A stretch of 64,000 nucleotides of DNA from Prosapia bicincta (lineage: Eukaryota > Arthropoda > Insecta > Hemiptera > Cercopidae), in the NCBI GenBank assembly GCA_036971475.1, contig JBAIZL010000063.1, positions 1,030,290 to 1,094,289 of the forward strand, given 5' to 3'. This document shows, one piece after another, positions 1 through 12,954 of this stretch. Position numbers and translations under genes: made by a program. Position 1 is the first letter of the stretch, and each line of letters begins with the position of its first letter. The notes under the pieces were generated by a model. The model was not told the DNA's origin and did not search any database. It saw only the letters and a list, made by a program, of their open reading frames with translations.

Positions 1-255
1 TAGGACACGTTAACACGGTGTCTCACAAAAGACTCTATAATATTATTACCCATGATTGTTTCAAGTGTGTTAAATAAATTTGCTCATTCTTGGAAGTATT
101 ATATGACATTTTTTTAGATCATTTTAGAGATAATTTGTATATTCAATTCCCTCTACTAGTTCAAATTCTCCCTAATATATCTTGTTCAAATTTCATCCCC
201 CATTAAACGACATTTTATTAATCAAATCGAATTAAAATACATTATATAAATACTA
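1..255 (+). repeat. Family E dispersed repeat, 5' part
   Basis: This stretch matches 35141-35378 almost base for base, from the shared start TAGGACACGTTAACA to the AAATCGAATT segment. It is the front part of a longer repeat whose fuller copy runs 35141-35720. Here the match stops near 240-255, where the sequence switches to a different repeat shared with 27141. The window edge may cut its left end. It has no coding potential that I can see. Confidence 0.8.
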
Positions 256-261
256 GATTGT

Positions 262-1020
262 AGTAAAGCCAATACAAATATACCTAAATATTTATTATAT
301 TGATTGCTGTAATAACAAATATATTTAACTTAACAAGTATAAATTTATTCAGTTATATATGTCATACAATTTATGTAATTTGTCTACATATATTTGAGAT
401 TTGTTGCATAATATATATTGCCGTTCGGACAAGGTTCTTGAAAGTCTAGAGCCGATAAATTTATAAATTTAAAAAGCAAATCTGCTAGTTTTATAATTTT
501 CCAGAGAGGCTATGAACAAATTTTACCAAACAATGCTAAACGCACTAGCTGAATTGCACAGTACCTTGTCATTCATGAAATGCTCATTTGGCAAACGATG
601 TCAAAATTCTAAACCTTTTACATATCCCATCGTACACAAATCTGCAAAAACTATCTCACAAACTTCAGATATCTTTCAATAAATATTGTTTCATCTAATA
701 TATTAGTTCTTCTTGCCATATTCTCCTATTGATAATCACTGTTAACATACAAATAGATGAATTTTATAGGAATAACATAAGAAAAACTCATTCAGTTAAA
801 GGCCTTTTATTTATTTATTGTTTTGAGCTTGAAAACTCAAAGATTTAGTTTCAGTATTTGCTTTATAAGGGTCCAAAACTTTTCAAATATAAATATCTTT
901 AATATATTGGTGCCATTAATCAACTGAAATCAGCTTAACATTTCAGAACAACCGGGGTTATTGCGTGAGTTTAAAGCAAAGACGTCCTCTTAAAGCTAAG
1001 TATTAATGTCTGCTGGGCAT
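262..1020. repeat. Duplicated non-coding segment, copy 1
   Basis: It aligns with 27141-28045 over most of its length with scattered substitutions. Copy 2 has about 185 extra bases (27197-27382) that are missing here. The segment is continuous with the Penelope-like 3' end at 1072-2010, and that part is also found next to copy 2 (29686-30395). The two were therefore probably duplicated as one unit, or belong to one element. A short open frame beginning near 511 corresponds to one at 27536 in copy 2, but this copy is frameshifted, so I do not regard it as a gene. Confidence 0.8.
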
Positions 1021-1071
1021 TTATTTTTAATAAATTAAAAATATTTCAAAAATAAGAATACTTTTAATGCA

Positions 1072-1130
1072 TATATTATTCAAAGTTTTTCGCCAATAAA
1101 ACAGTACCAGCATCTTCAGGAAAAATAATT
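1072..1130 (-). ncRNA. Hammerhead-ribozyme-like motif at PLE 3' end
   Basis: Read on the minus strand, the core CTGAAGA is at 1119-1113 and GAAA at 1091-1088. Between them is a stem II whose GCTGG and TTGGC arms can pair (one G-U). Stem I can form from TTC on one side and GAA on the other, then a U-U mismatch and further A-U pairs. A U lies between CTGAAGA and stem II, as in the other copies in this window. Penelope-like elements are known to carry minimal hammerhead motifs near their ends. The motif starts about 35 bases after the stop of the GIY-YIG frame. Self-cleavage is inferred, not shown. Confidence 0.65.
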
Positions 1131-1154
1131 AACTAACAAATATGTTTACAAAAA

Positions 1155-2010
1155 TTAAATCATATGTACTACAAACAACCATATGTTTATAAGTAATGCA
1201 ATTTTTGTAATTTTTTCTATTACATCAATGACCTTATAAATAGTTTGGTGCCTTGATCTCACTTGAATTTGTTTATCAATTAATAAATCTTTAACTTTAT
1301 GTTTATAAATTTCCAATGTTTCACATATATTCATCTTTAATCCTTTATTTACTTTTTTTAATAATTTCATATTTTCTATTTCAGGAAATTCGTGTCCATT
1401 ATTAATAAAATGAGTAGCTAAATTTGATTTGAATATGTTGGTCTTATGAAAGCGTTTGAATGTTCTTTGTATCTTTCTTTCAATTTCTTTTTTGTTTGTC
1501 TTACATATAATTTATTACAATCTTGACATTTTATATTGTATACACCATTACTTTTGTGCATAATATTTTGATTATTGTTATTGTTTATTAAATTTTTATT
1601 TTATTATCAGTTTTTTAAGTAATTTGTAAGTTTGATTCCTTAAATAATCTTGTAATTTTGTTTATTGCGTTACCAGTGAATATAAAAGTTGTCCAAAATT
1701 TTTTTCTCTTGTATTATGTACAAAATTATAATCGATTTTCTGTTTTTTATAATGTTATTATTTAATTTATCTATAGTTTTTCTTTTATATCCATTTTCTA
1801 AACCAATTTGATATATTATATTCTTCTCTTTCATTTGATCATTCATGTTCATTGGTATTTGGTTATATGGATGATTTGAATAATTTGGTATTATTTCATT
1901 TGTCTGCTTTGGTTTTCTATATATATTATATTCAAATTTTTATTGTTTCTAGTAATTGTAATATCTAAATAATTTAGTTGTGTGTTTGATTACTCATGAA
2001 TTCACAAAAT
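1155..2010 (-). pseudogene. Penelope-like element, RT end plus GIY-YIG endonuclease (broken)
   Basis: On the minus strand the remnant begins near 2010 with a reverse-transcriptase C-terminal segment resembling LNYLDITITRNN, and continues through a linker frame (1852-1670) containing GLENGYKRKTIDKL. A KITRLFKESNLQI-like stretch follows, then a GIY-YIG endonuclease part (KCQDCNKLYVRQTKKKLKER) and a lysine-rich tail ending at 1155. PLEs are retroelements with an RT fused to a GIY-YIG nuclease. This copy is dead: the expected YVGQT has become YVRQT, there is a one-base deletion near 1435 that creates a stop, and stops and frame changes lie between the RT and EN parts. The copy at 29787-30310 keeps YVGQT. 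Most of the RT is absent. Confidence 0.85.
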
Positions 2011-5000
2011 ACTAAGGCTATTCACTCTCTATTTATCTACAATATATTTATTTAGGACATTTTGATTACGCTAAAAAAGCATCTAGAAATATATTGATAC
2101 GCAAAGAGTCTATTGCGTGTAGTTTGTGATTAGTTAAGACATATCCTTGAATTTCGAAATAGTCACTGGAGATCAGTTTTATTGTTACATGAAACATTCT
2201 TAATAAAACTTTTCAGAAACCTTCAAATTATCATATGCATCTGTTTCTCGATACTTGGTTAACTTTTAAGTAATACTTAAGCCAAATATTTTCATTTTCA
2301 TCTTATTTACATAGTTTTACAAACACCTACAAGTAAAAAAATTAAACCTGTTACATTTTGGTGTAAACATGTTCTATTTATTATGACCTTATGACCTCCG
2401 TTCAGTTTGAAGCAACACTCTTACCGTTCTTGAATGTTTTACATCTTTTTAGTGAACAGGGTTTGTTTCATAACGATACGCATAGTTATTTTTTGATTAG
2501 TTAGATGGTGGTGGCGAGTCATCACATGAAACTTTCTCCTTAATCATTTCACAGACCCTACGTCAGGTTGTGTAAGATCGAGGGAGTGGGCTGGGTAAAG
2601 AAAGTTTGTTCGACAGGAGATGAGGCGGTTGCCAAAAGTTTCTTGGGGAAAAACAATGTTGATAAGACATTTTTGCTGGTCGCATCATCTAGCTAGAAAT
2701 ATTACAATACAGGTTTCGGACACAAAACATTCCCCTGAGGTCTCCGATATAACGAGCTAGAATATATCTGAGAAAAAGACAATGAAATTCATTTGGAGTT
2801 ACAATTTCCCAAAGCCATTATGATAAACGTATTAGGCAATATCCTTGTAACTTTTAAATAACTAAATTTATATAACATAGCATTTATATAACATGCGTTT
2901 AAACTCCAAATTCAATGTTGCATTTACAAACACCCAATCTTTATCAAACAATGTAAATAGTTTCAGTCAGTCAGACAGTCAGAAGAGAGGGGGTCTGGTA
3001 TCCTCCGAGGTTTTGCAGCACCTGTCACATGACACTGGCTGCGAGTAGATATTTGGAATCAGGGTTTTAGGGTTTAGGGCTAGATATCCGGAGGGTTTCA
3101 GCTCGGCAGGATGTTTTATTGTGTGGGACGTATAACAATTATATTCTGGGGGACACTAGTACCACCTTTTTTGTATAGACGATTTATCATTTTACATGCA
3201 ATATTATTATGTGTAATACAGATTTTGTTACATAGGAGTATAGTAAGTTATAGTATGAGTTCTTAACGCTAGAATTAGTTTACAATGCGTTATTTAACTA
3301 CCATAACTACTCTAACATGTTTGCAATAGTAACGTGGTACAATTTTGCTTAATTCTAAGCTTAATCTAAGTAGAAGCTAATGAGCTGGTGGGTGACATGA
3401 GCAAGTGGATGTAAATAATGAGAAATATAAAGGTGAGATGTTGTATGGTGAGAAGCGTATGTGAATGTTAAGGATGAATTGTATTTGTGATGAAAACAAC
3501 TAATGGTATTAGACTAACTATGATGGAGTTTGCAAAATTGTGTGAAATTTTAAATAGTTTATAATTACTAAAGCTATAATTTATCGTCAGTAGAACGTAA
3601 TGGAAAACGTGGCGGTCAATCGGTTGCAAGGATAGAGGAGGAGAGGCGAGCGTGTCAGGTTTCTACCGCCAGCACCTACGTGACAGCATTTTAGAGTAGG
3701 AGTCCTGAATAGGCCTACAATCTGTATTTCATATCTGACGTGCGACAACAACATACATTACTCCAATAAGTATTAAAAATACAATATGTGATAACTGGAT
3801 AATTCCGTGCTACAGTACAGATCAAATTGGTTAGCTTAATGGTTTATTAAACTAATTATTTTATTGCAGTTGTGATGAGATTATGCTACAAATTTAATGT
3901 TAAAGGTTCTGAGATATATTTGAAAGTACCGATATAAGCCCTGTCAATTATTTGTAGAAAAATTGTCTAGTGGTTAAATGAATCGAACAAACTACACTAC
4001 CCATATCTGTAAAAAAATAATAATATCTTAAATAAAACGAATATTTCCATAGTTTGAAAAACATTTTAATAGAAATGATTTAAATAATTTTGTAAGCTTT
4101 TATTTAGAAATCATGTAATTAAAATAATAAATTTAACAATGTATGATACAAGTCGCAAACACATAGCAAACATCCCACACTACATGGATCACAACAACCA
4201 ATGAATAACACGCAACGAACAATGCAAAATACATTAATGGTAGAACCACAATGCTGACAATTTCTACAAATAAATGTGGTACAGTTTGTTAAAAAATGTA
4301 TTAGGACAATTAACATAAAATATATAACATCGGATTTTACACTGTTAGAGAACAAAATTTATTTACTTATTTTTAATTTATATTTAAAGATGTTTAAGTT
4401 AGTGCGGACACAGTAACCATGCACTTAGCCTTCTTTCTAATACCACTTCTGAAAACATGTTGCATTTTCATAATGTTCTATAGATCAACGGATTCTGCAT
4501 CCGATATATCCACACATATTACAAGAGTTTTTGTTATTTTTTACCAATGCTAATTTCTCATCAAGTATGTCTAACTTCGGCCACCTCATGCAAGTCAGAG
4601 CTTAGACAGCCCTTATCATGTTTGTATGAAAGTATTTATACTATACCTTTACCTTCCGTCTCGCCTAATGCGATCTCTCAAGGCCACGGGCACGTTTACG
4701 TACTCTGCACTATAGTTATTAAGGAAGAAGAAAATACTGTCATGTTATGGACTGTCCAATGTACCACAGTCTGCCTTATATAAGGTTGAAGGGAGTTGGA
4801 TCTTCAACAATGCTATTATTACTATTTAGAGAAAATTGGTAAAGAAAGAAAATGGCTAAGCTTATACTTATAGATCGAGTGGTTTCACATTGCCTACAAA
4901 ACAAACAAAAAAATCTATTGAAAACAAACCAATACATCATCGAAAGCCACTGATAACAAACCAATAAGTCAACTAGTACATTACACTGAAGTTCAATTCA

Positions 5001-5319
5001 CAAGTTAAGGATAAGTTTGTGAGGCGGTTTATATCTGTTTGAAAGTGTGCGCCCCAGGAGTACAAACTGATTACAGAACACATTTTTTGGGCAACTGTAA
5101 TAACATTACATACGCACAAACGAAAAATAAACATTGTTTGTATGTGATATTTTTCCTTTTAAATCATTATTTATTGAAGCACAAAACGACTAGTATTTTG
5201 GACACAAACCGAAATCGCTCGAAGCTCTATCATCAAGACTTTTAGACAGTGCCAACAGCTAGAACCACCTAATGTTTTGAAAATGTTCATTTGTAGATCT
5301 TGCTTGTTGTTGAAATGTG
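2011..5319. other. No recognised gene
   Basis: This is mostly AT-rich single-copy-looking sequence. Slightly GC-richer patches lie at 2500-2760, 2990-3130 and 3600-3720. The short open frames here (4119-4355, 4547-4783 and 4776-4964) give no recognisable protein and are of chance length. Confidence 0.6.

Positions 5320-5351
<32 letters not shown>
5320..5351. repeat. (TA)n microsatellite
   Basis: Pure alternating TA, about 16 units. Confidence 0.98.
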
Positions 5352-5356
<5 letters not shown>

Positions 5357-5536
5357 ATAGAATATCTATAAAGGATTGGGATATTCAATCGCCCCTAATG
5401 TCTAGGATCAAAGAGTCGTCCTACACTACGTTTTGCTATACACCGCCCTAGGAGTGCTAAATAACTAAGGTATTCCCAAAATTGAACGTAAAATGTTAGA
5501 GGAACTTTGACAAACAGCCCTGTGAATATTTATAAC

Positions 5537-5538
<2 letters not shown>

Positions 5539-5592
<54 letters not shown>
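5539..5592. repeat. (AC)n microsatellite
   Basis: About 27 pure AC units, followed by an interrupted CA-rich tail to about 5617. The open frame across it is a poly-Thr/His artefact of the repeat. Confidence 0.98.
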
Positions 5593-5595
<3 letters not shown>

Positions 5596-5617
5596 CACAC
5601 AAAAACACACACATACA

Positions 5618-7683
5618 TTGCAACGGACCGTCACCCAGCTCGCTCACCGCCAAACAAACTCGACCTGCCTTAAACCTATCGACATTTGCCTAACTCGTAA
5701 CTGCAAGAGCATGTAACTAAATCCCATTTAAAAATACACCCTGGGGATCTTGTCTATGAAAATTATTAAAATTCATGGTAAGGTCAGTGATCTGTCATAT
5801 GGTGTTAATATGGGTTAGCTGAAAACACATAGAAAAAAATCACAAAATAAAAATACCTTACCATGCTTTGTAGACCTCTTTCCTCCATGCTCCTGCTCTC
5901 GTGAGATCCGTGCAAGATAATATCTTACAATATCCTCCTTAAGGAGATCCTGTGTATTATATGGTAAAATCTGCCAGTGAGTATCAACTGCTGGACTTTA
6001 AAATAAAACCAACTAGTGTTGTGGCTAGCTCAAAATTGATTCTGTTATTTAATTTATTTCTTTGGGGTGGTTATTCGATTATTTTTAGGTGCACTGTGGT
6101 CCTTTATTATTTATACTTTAGTAAAATAAATGACTCTAATAGGCTTGCTGATACTACTTTAAAAGCTTTCATTGATTTAATTTGATAATTTACTAGCTGG
6201 GAAAACAGTAATTTTATTATTCAGCACACAGGATTGATTTAATAAATTTTACTCTATCAATTGTTTGACATATGAATTTAATAAAATTGAAATGAATAGA
6301 TTGAACAAAATGAGTATATTCCTTTAACATAATAATTTCTTGAATTCTTATATATACCATAACATAAATTAAATTCCCCTTAATACATAAAATACATTTA
6401 CATTGATCGCAGGGAAGTTGAATGAGCCTATATCAATTCTATACACAAATTTAATTTAGGGCTGATTTTGTGCCAGCAGTTATATGATATTTTATCAATT
6501 TATATATGAAAGTATTTGAAAATAAAATTGTTACTAAAACTATTTATCAAAGGCATAAATATATTTACCAGTTTTTGAACATATACATTTACCTTAAAAT
6601 TCTAATAAACTGATTCCTGATTTAATTAATCCTTTATGAAATACAAACAATTTATAAATGATTTTATGTTACTAATTTCTGGGTCCGAAATTATTCAGAT
6701 CTTATACAAGTTAACATTCATAATATTTCATCTCAGTTTATTGGCTTACTGGTTGTAACAATTTTACTGCATTGTCATAAATATTACTGATTCAATTAAT
6801 TTATAAATATATGACAATTTCTACTCATCTTTGTGCTTGTGCTTTACTAGATTTATCTTTTCAAACATTAAAACAGTTATCACTTCCAAATTTATCTATC
6901 ATTTAACATTTTCAAATAAATTTTAATAAATTGAATACTTTAATAAATTTCAAATTTTAATTTATTTGTCAAGGAAAAAAGTCATTATTTATCTTTTTTA
7001 ACATCTGAGCATTCTTTTAAAACTTTAGAAATTTTCAAAAGTAAATCTTATTTAAATACTTAAAATTGTATAGAAATCATGACTCGCACTTTCCTGGATC
7101 CATCCTTTAGGTCCTAGGTGATGATTTCCTTGCTTCCAAACTGGTGGTTCTTCTCGTCTGAAAACATGTTAGTCCAGGCTGCGGGAACAGGCGAATTTGG
7201 CGAAGCCATCTTCTTGACAATCGAAATTTAACCGGGATTCTGCATATTAGATGGCTAGCTCTCCCTAGACATTAGCTTAAGACATACTACAACAATTTTC
7301 CGCACTACGCGGCCTCGATTGAAAAACTTAGGGTTCCATTATGATGTTTTTTAAGTTTAATAAAAAAACTGTGACTTTTCCGGTCTGTGGCCTACATGCG
7401 AGAGTGGGCTTAACGCCCAACGAAAGCAATCGTTGCCTTCCCCTAATACTTGATTTTCCTGTACAGTTTTGTTTTTCAGCGTATTTCTTGTCTTTAACTG
7501 ATTATTTTAAAATCTGTAGCAACTTGATTTTTGTCGTAGCACACAAAGCACTCGCGATGTCATGATTTGTGTACATTACAATTCATTTTAAACTTATCCA
7601 ACTAACAATTGACTTTAACGGCTTAGCAAATTTAATTAAAATTATTTTATAAAAATTGATATTTTTTCAATTTTTTGTTTAAT
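5618..7683. other. No recognised gene
   Basis: AT-rich sequence with only short open frames (5952-6185, 7341-7565) that I do not recognise. The 6200-7080 stretch is especially AT-rich and featureless. Confidence 0.6.
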
Positions 7684-7710
7684 TGTTACGGGACCAATTG
7701 TTCCCGTTAC

Positions 7711-7711
<1 letters not shown>
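7684..7711. repeat. Palindromic TGTTACGGG...CCCGTTACA relic at microsatellite edge
   Basis: TGTTACGGGA at the left and TCCCGTTACA at the right form a near-perfect inverted repeat of only 28 bp in total, and it abuts the CA microsatellite directly. The TGTTAC/GTTACA ends resemble those of the LTRs at 41707 and 48367, so it may be the leftover of an LTR-type insertion. That origin is inference. Confidence 0.5.
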
Positions 7712-7839
<128 letters not shown>

Positions 7840-8054
7840 TATTCTTAATAATAGAAGGTATCTATCATTCAACTAAATAAATAATTCACATTTTATACTG
7901 TTCATTTAATATGTCTTTACGTATGAAGTACAGTTGGTCTATTTTAATTTATAGAGTTTTGGTTAACGTTTTTATAGAGCATTGTAGAGCATTTGATTTT
8001 GTAGAGCATTAAATTTATATTATGGTACATAAAAATATTATATGTACTGTATAT

Positions 8055-8055
8055 T

Positions 8056-8129
<74 letters not shown>

Positions 8130-8151
8130 CATGTTTAGAATTGATATATAC

Positions 8152-8213
<62 letters not shown>
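8055..8213. repeat. Compound (CA)n(TA)n and second (TA)n microsatellite
   Basis: CA (8055-8070) passes into TA (8071-8128). After 26 bases of unique sequence a second TA tract runs about 8155-8213. The CA-then-TA order is the same as at 7711 and 23697. Confidence 0.97.
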
Positions 8214-8217
<4 letters not shown>

Positions 8218-10093
8218 AAATGTTGCCTTTATATGTTTTGAAAAACCATGTTTTAATATATATAATATAATGCTTAGTGATTCGAATTGAAGTTTTTCAA
8301 AATATTGAGCTACTCTATTTTGGCAATAATTACTTTATCAATATTTATAATTGAATTGAATATTTAAATCACTTGAAAATTATTTTCATTAATTTCATAA
8401 TAAAATAATATTTTAATATGATGGTGAGTATTATTGTTGACTATAATTATTATTGTCAGTATTCCTTGTGTCAATGAATATTTATTTCGAGATTTGCAAG
8501 TTTTAATTAGGCATAAAAGAAATTAAACTTTATCATGTTATTATATTCTGAAGGGAACTTACAATATATGGTTAGTATTGAAGATTTCAAAATAAATCGA
8601 TGCATGGCAGAAGATTCCTAACCAAATCAATTATCAAATTTCCATATACAATTTATAAGATATAAAGCATATACACTTCATTGTTTGTAAAAGAAGTAAA
8701 TTAATTATTTAACATTTGTTATAGTTACATTGAAAGCGATAAAATATAGGTATTAGAAATAATAAGAAGTAAATTTACCAATATTTTATATCAATTCTGT
8801 ATTCAGGCTAATGTGTACACGCAGAACATACTAAAAGAAGATAAGTTCAGTCCGTTGTTTCAATAGTTTCCCATAAAGCTTAAATACATTTAAATATTTA
8901 TTATATAATATGAGCGTAATAAAGTATTTTACCAGATTTTCTCAGTAATTCCCTTTTTCTCATTAATAAATAAATACAAATTACACCACATTACAAGAAA
9001 TTGTTAATATACTCATCTTCATTTTTGTTAGGAATATTTCTATATATCTTCGTATATTTTTATGCCTTTCCTAACCTTACAAATCCATATATTAAACGCC
9101 AACCTTTTACGTATGATCGTCCAGCTGAATAAGTTGAAATTCATAATATAATCATCTTTATTTTTTTGGGGAATTTCTGTTTAGAGTCGTATGGTAGGAA
9201 AGGCAGAAAAATGTACTCAAACATGTAGGAAAGACTTAAGATTTGAAAATGGAGTCATTCCGAAACATGTCAACCGAAGAAAATAGTGTAAGGTTAGGAA
9301 AAACAGAAAATGTACTCAAATACATATTACAAGAATTGAGAAAAGTTTTCTTTATAATAATACAAAAACAAATTGATGAAGTAAAGAATGAAGATTAGAG
9401 TAAGCAAGTAGCTTTCAAAATTACTCTACATACTATATTCATACAAAAAATTTTTTTAAAAAATTCTCAAAAACAAACAGTAATATTTAAACGATTCTCT
9501 TGTAATCGAATTAGTTATAAATTTCTGTTTCACTACACCAACATTTACCTCACATTATTGAAGTTTCTTGCAATGAATAACCTAAACTTCAATAGAACTG
9601 TGACCCTCACCATTTTTATGCATCCATTCAAAGGCTCGTATATTACAGTTTTATATACAATATTTTTAAATAATAAAGATTAAAATTATTTAAAACATGT
9701 ACCTGAAAATTAGAAATTATTTTCAGTTAATCGTGTAGTTATTATCTTGATTTTATTTTACAATAAACAAAAATGAAAGAAATGTTCTTTTTGTTATGAT
9801 AATATCTGTGCATATGTGCGAAATATGTGTTTAAGAATTGTATCTTCCACATCACAGTATCGATTTTAGTTTTAAAAACAAGTTATATAAATTACTTTTA
9901 AACTCAATTCCTACTTAAATCAACAAGAATCGATTTAAGAAATTATTTCATAATTTTCAAAAAGCGCTATACTTTGAACATGTAGATACTCCGTTCGAAT
10001 TAGACCTAGATTACCTAAATTTTTATAATTTATTTATTGAATAAATATTTGTTTAAATCTATGACCATAAATTGTCCTCCATAAATAGTACTA
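8214..10093. other. No recognised gene
   Basis: AT-rich DNA. Two related fragments, with the strings CCTTTCCTAACCTTAC (near 9065) and GTAAGGTTAGGAAAAA (near 9288), are inverted relative to each other. A possible decayed hammerhead-like string lies near 9238-9275 and is discussed in the findings. Confidence 0.5.
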
Positions 10094-12300
10094 CAGTACA
10101 GTCTCGCTAATCCGGTCTCCGATGTTCCGGAGGTCCGGCTAATCCGGACGGCCCAAAATTTTTGTTTAGTTATAGTATTTTACAGTGCACAATCAGTTTG
10201 CCGTCCACAAAAATATTTATTTTTGTACGTCTATATTTGATATTTTTCAAAGGGGGTTTCTTACTCTAATAGACAAATAATATAATTTGTTCATTAAAAT
10301 ATGAATTTACCATATTATTTGTTTCTTTTGCCTATTAAGGTAGGAAAAACGTCTTTGAAAAATTATATTCACATTAGATCTCCCAACACTACAAAGCACG
10401 TGACATCAGAGACATCTTGCGATAAACGAAAGATAAAGGACCGCTGACGAAACGGATAGACAGTCTATCCGTCTGGCGTCATGTCAGTTGTGTTGTCTGG
10501 CGGATGCCACCTTTACTGCTTCTCGCAAGATATCTGCTCAGTTGTCATTTAATTCTAGTGCGATATTGATCTGTGTTTTTTATTTACGTCCCGTTCAGTG
10601 TTCAGTGAAAATGGCTACTAAACGTAAGTCAGTGACCGTGACAATGGAATAAAACTCCTAGATTTATTTCGTATTGATGGAGGTGAATCGCTTATTAAAA
10701 TTGCAAAAGAGTTAGGCGTGTGAATACAAACTGTTTCCGATTGGAGAAAAAGCGACAGAAAATTGAAGATGGTTTTGCAAAAATGGTTAGTAAAGATAGT
10801 TTAGGCGGCAGAAGCACTTTAAAAAAACAAAAAAATGAAACCCTAGATGATGGTTTGTATGTTTGGTTTTGCCAACAACGGGAACAGGGTGTTCCATTAC
10901 CGGGTGTGAATTTGCAAACGATCGCGCTGAAACTGAATGAAAAGTTAAAAGGAGACCCTAATTTTACTGCCAGTGTGGGTTGGCTGTTACGGTGGAAGGA
11001 ACGACACGGCATCCGTCAACTCGGAATAAGTGGCGAAATTTTGTCAGGTGACAGTGATGCCAGTGAAAAATTCAAAGACAAATTTGGCAAGTTTCTCAGA
11101 GATGAAAACTGACAACCTTGTCAGGTGTTCAATGCTGACGAAATCGGAATAAATTATAAAATGTTCCCAAAAAAACTTTAGCTTCCAAATTAGATTCAGT
11201 AGCAAAAGGCCATAAAGTTAAGAAAGAACGTATGACTTTGCTGCCCTGCGGTAATGCTTCTGGTGATCTAATATTTCCACTTTTGGGGATAGGGAATTCT
11301 AAGGTTTTTTTAGGCTCAAAGCCTAAGGTTTTTTAAATTGTAAATTTAAGTGTTCTACCGGCCCAATACAAGTTCCAAAAATCAGCTTGGAACAGTCAAA
11401 TTTTTAACGACTAGTTTTTTGAAAACTTTGTTCCAACAGAAAATTTTTTAAAAGAAAAAAACTCCCTCGAAAAGCGGTTTTACTAATTGATAATGCCTCA
11501 TGCCACCCAAATGTAGAATTGTGTCATGGTGACATTTTTGTTAAATTTCTTCCTCCTAACGTCACGGCTCTCATTCAGCCGATGGACCAAGGCGTGATAG
11601 AGGCGATAAAACGGCGATATAGGAAAAAGTTAATTTTATCGCATTTGTAACAACAAGAAGCAGATCCAACTACATAACTTATTGAAATTCTTAAAAACGT
11701 GACCACAAAGGATGATAATTACATAGCTGCAGAATCGTGGGAGGAAATTCCACCGTCTACACTCCAAAAGAGCTGGAAAAAATTGTGGCCTAAAATGCCA
11801 CAGGAAAGTGAAAAAACCGACAGTCAACCTACTAATGACGACGCGGAATTTCTTCAGATTTTTCAACAATTGGAAGGTTGGGCCGAGTTGAAAGAAACAT
11901 ATATTTCCGAGTGGATTATCAGTGATAATGACATTGATTATCAAGTGCTCAATCGTTGCGGTGTGCAATGCAAACGCAGAAAATGACAGCTCGGAAGAGT
12001 AAGACTACACAGACGAACCGGTCAGACCAACTCAAGATGGGGCGGCTGCAATGCTCGAGGGGTTGAAGACCTACTTTGAGAAACAAACTTATACGTCAAC
12101 TGCGGAGCTACTGACCTTGAAACGCCTACGAGATCGTACTGTGAAACGACGTCATTAATAGTTAAAACAAAAGAACATTACGGACTTTTTTCACTAAGTT
12201 TTTTAAAGTTTGTTTTTGTTTCAGTTTCATTTTTGTTTGAGTTTGTTGTGCGTTTATACAGTGTAGTGTAAATAACTTTATGTGAATACATTTACTCAAT
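10094..12300 (+). mobile_element. Tigger/pogo-type DNA transposon, decayed
   Basis: The left end begins CAGTACAGTCTCGCTAATCC just after a TA, and GGTCCGGCTAATCCGGAC follows; this style of terminus is typical of Tigger-like pogo elements. The transposase pseudogene follows at 10611-12158. I could not find the inverse terminus (GGATTAGCGAGACTGTACTG) downstream, so the right end appears lost or diverged and the right boundary is approximate. A 5' non-coding stretch of about 500 bp precedes the transposase start, as is usual for the family. Confidence 0.8.
10611..12158 (+). pseudogene. Tigger/pogo transposase (CENP-B-like), inactivated
   Basis: Start ATG at 10611 (MATKRKS...). Domains in order: an N-terminal psq-type helix-turn-helix (GGESLIKIAKELGV), with a stop at V-stop-IQTVSDWRK; a CENP-B/Tc5-type DNA-binding domain in the open frame 10720-11112 (YVWFCQQREQGVPLPGV, LRWKERHGIRQL); then a DDD catalytic core. 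The first Asp lies in FNADEIG (near 11131), the second in LLIDNASCHP (near 11490) and the third in TALIQPMDQGVIE (near 11580). The C-terminal part ends LKRLRDRTVKRRH. Premature stops and frameshifts occur near 10655, 10722, 11112, about 11330 and 11648. A small hairpin-like stretch at 11311-11326 interrupts the middle. Members of this family excise and insert at TA dinucleotides; this copy cannot. Confidence 0.9.
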
Positions 12301-12950
12301 GAGAAAGATGCTTTGATATTTAACTTGATTAAATTAATACAAACGTATTTTATTATTTAATAAAAAATGTATTCAAGATATATATGAGAAGAGTGTGCAC
12401 TAATTAAAGGCATTTAATAATAACAGATTACTTATAATAATTTCCTAATACAAGAATCGGTTTCCTGAGTGATTGACTGAGGATCAACGTCGAGTCGAAA
12501 CTATAAAAGGTAGAGCCTTAAAATTTGCAGGGTACATTCCGTTCAAAACATAGACGCACACAAAGAATGAATTTGGAAAATGCTGATTTTAAAGTACAGA
12601 AACACCAAATTTGCTGAAACTGCACTATTATATACGATTACACAATATTACACATCATATGTATACAATTGCATATATTTTTGTATGATATTACAACTTT
12701 GTATTCCCATTCCATAATCACTATAAATTTTTTGAATTTTTAAAATTTAAAAAATGACATATAACGTAATAATATCAAATCAGTACGGGCGTAGCCGACA
12801 CTAGGCGTCAGTATTATAAAAAAATTAAATTTAAGGTATAAAGTTTAAAACTTTCGGTAGACTAAAAACTAATAGTTTTAGTGAAAATATTCCATTTACT
12901 TTTCAAAGTTTTTAAACATGGAATACCACATTTATAGATCAATTGAAGCC
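12301..12950. other. No recognised gene
   Basis: AT-rich sequence after the Tigger remnant. The right end of that element may hide here, but no matching inverted terminus is visible. Confidence 0.5.
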
Positions 12951-12954
12951 TATA

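Noticed and set aside
3070..3085. GGGTTTTAGGGTTTAGGG as a telomere-like repeat
   Set aside because: Only two to three irregular units, not a tandem array.
5507..5716. Open frames rich in Thr-His, Val-Cys or Ile-Tyr
   Set aside because: These and similar frames (7642-7880, 23566-23971, 30390-30633, 44522-44731, 52214-52450) are translations of dinucleotide microsatellites.
10695..11012. Minus-strand 105-residue frame opposite the Tigger transposase
   Set aside because: It is the shadow of the well-matched CENP-B-type domain on the plus strand.
11636..11968. Minus-strand 110-residue frame
   Set aside because: Shadow of the plus-strand Tigger transposase C-terminal region.
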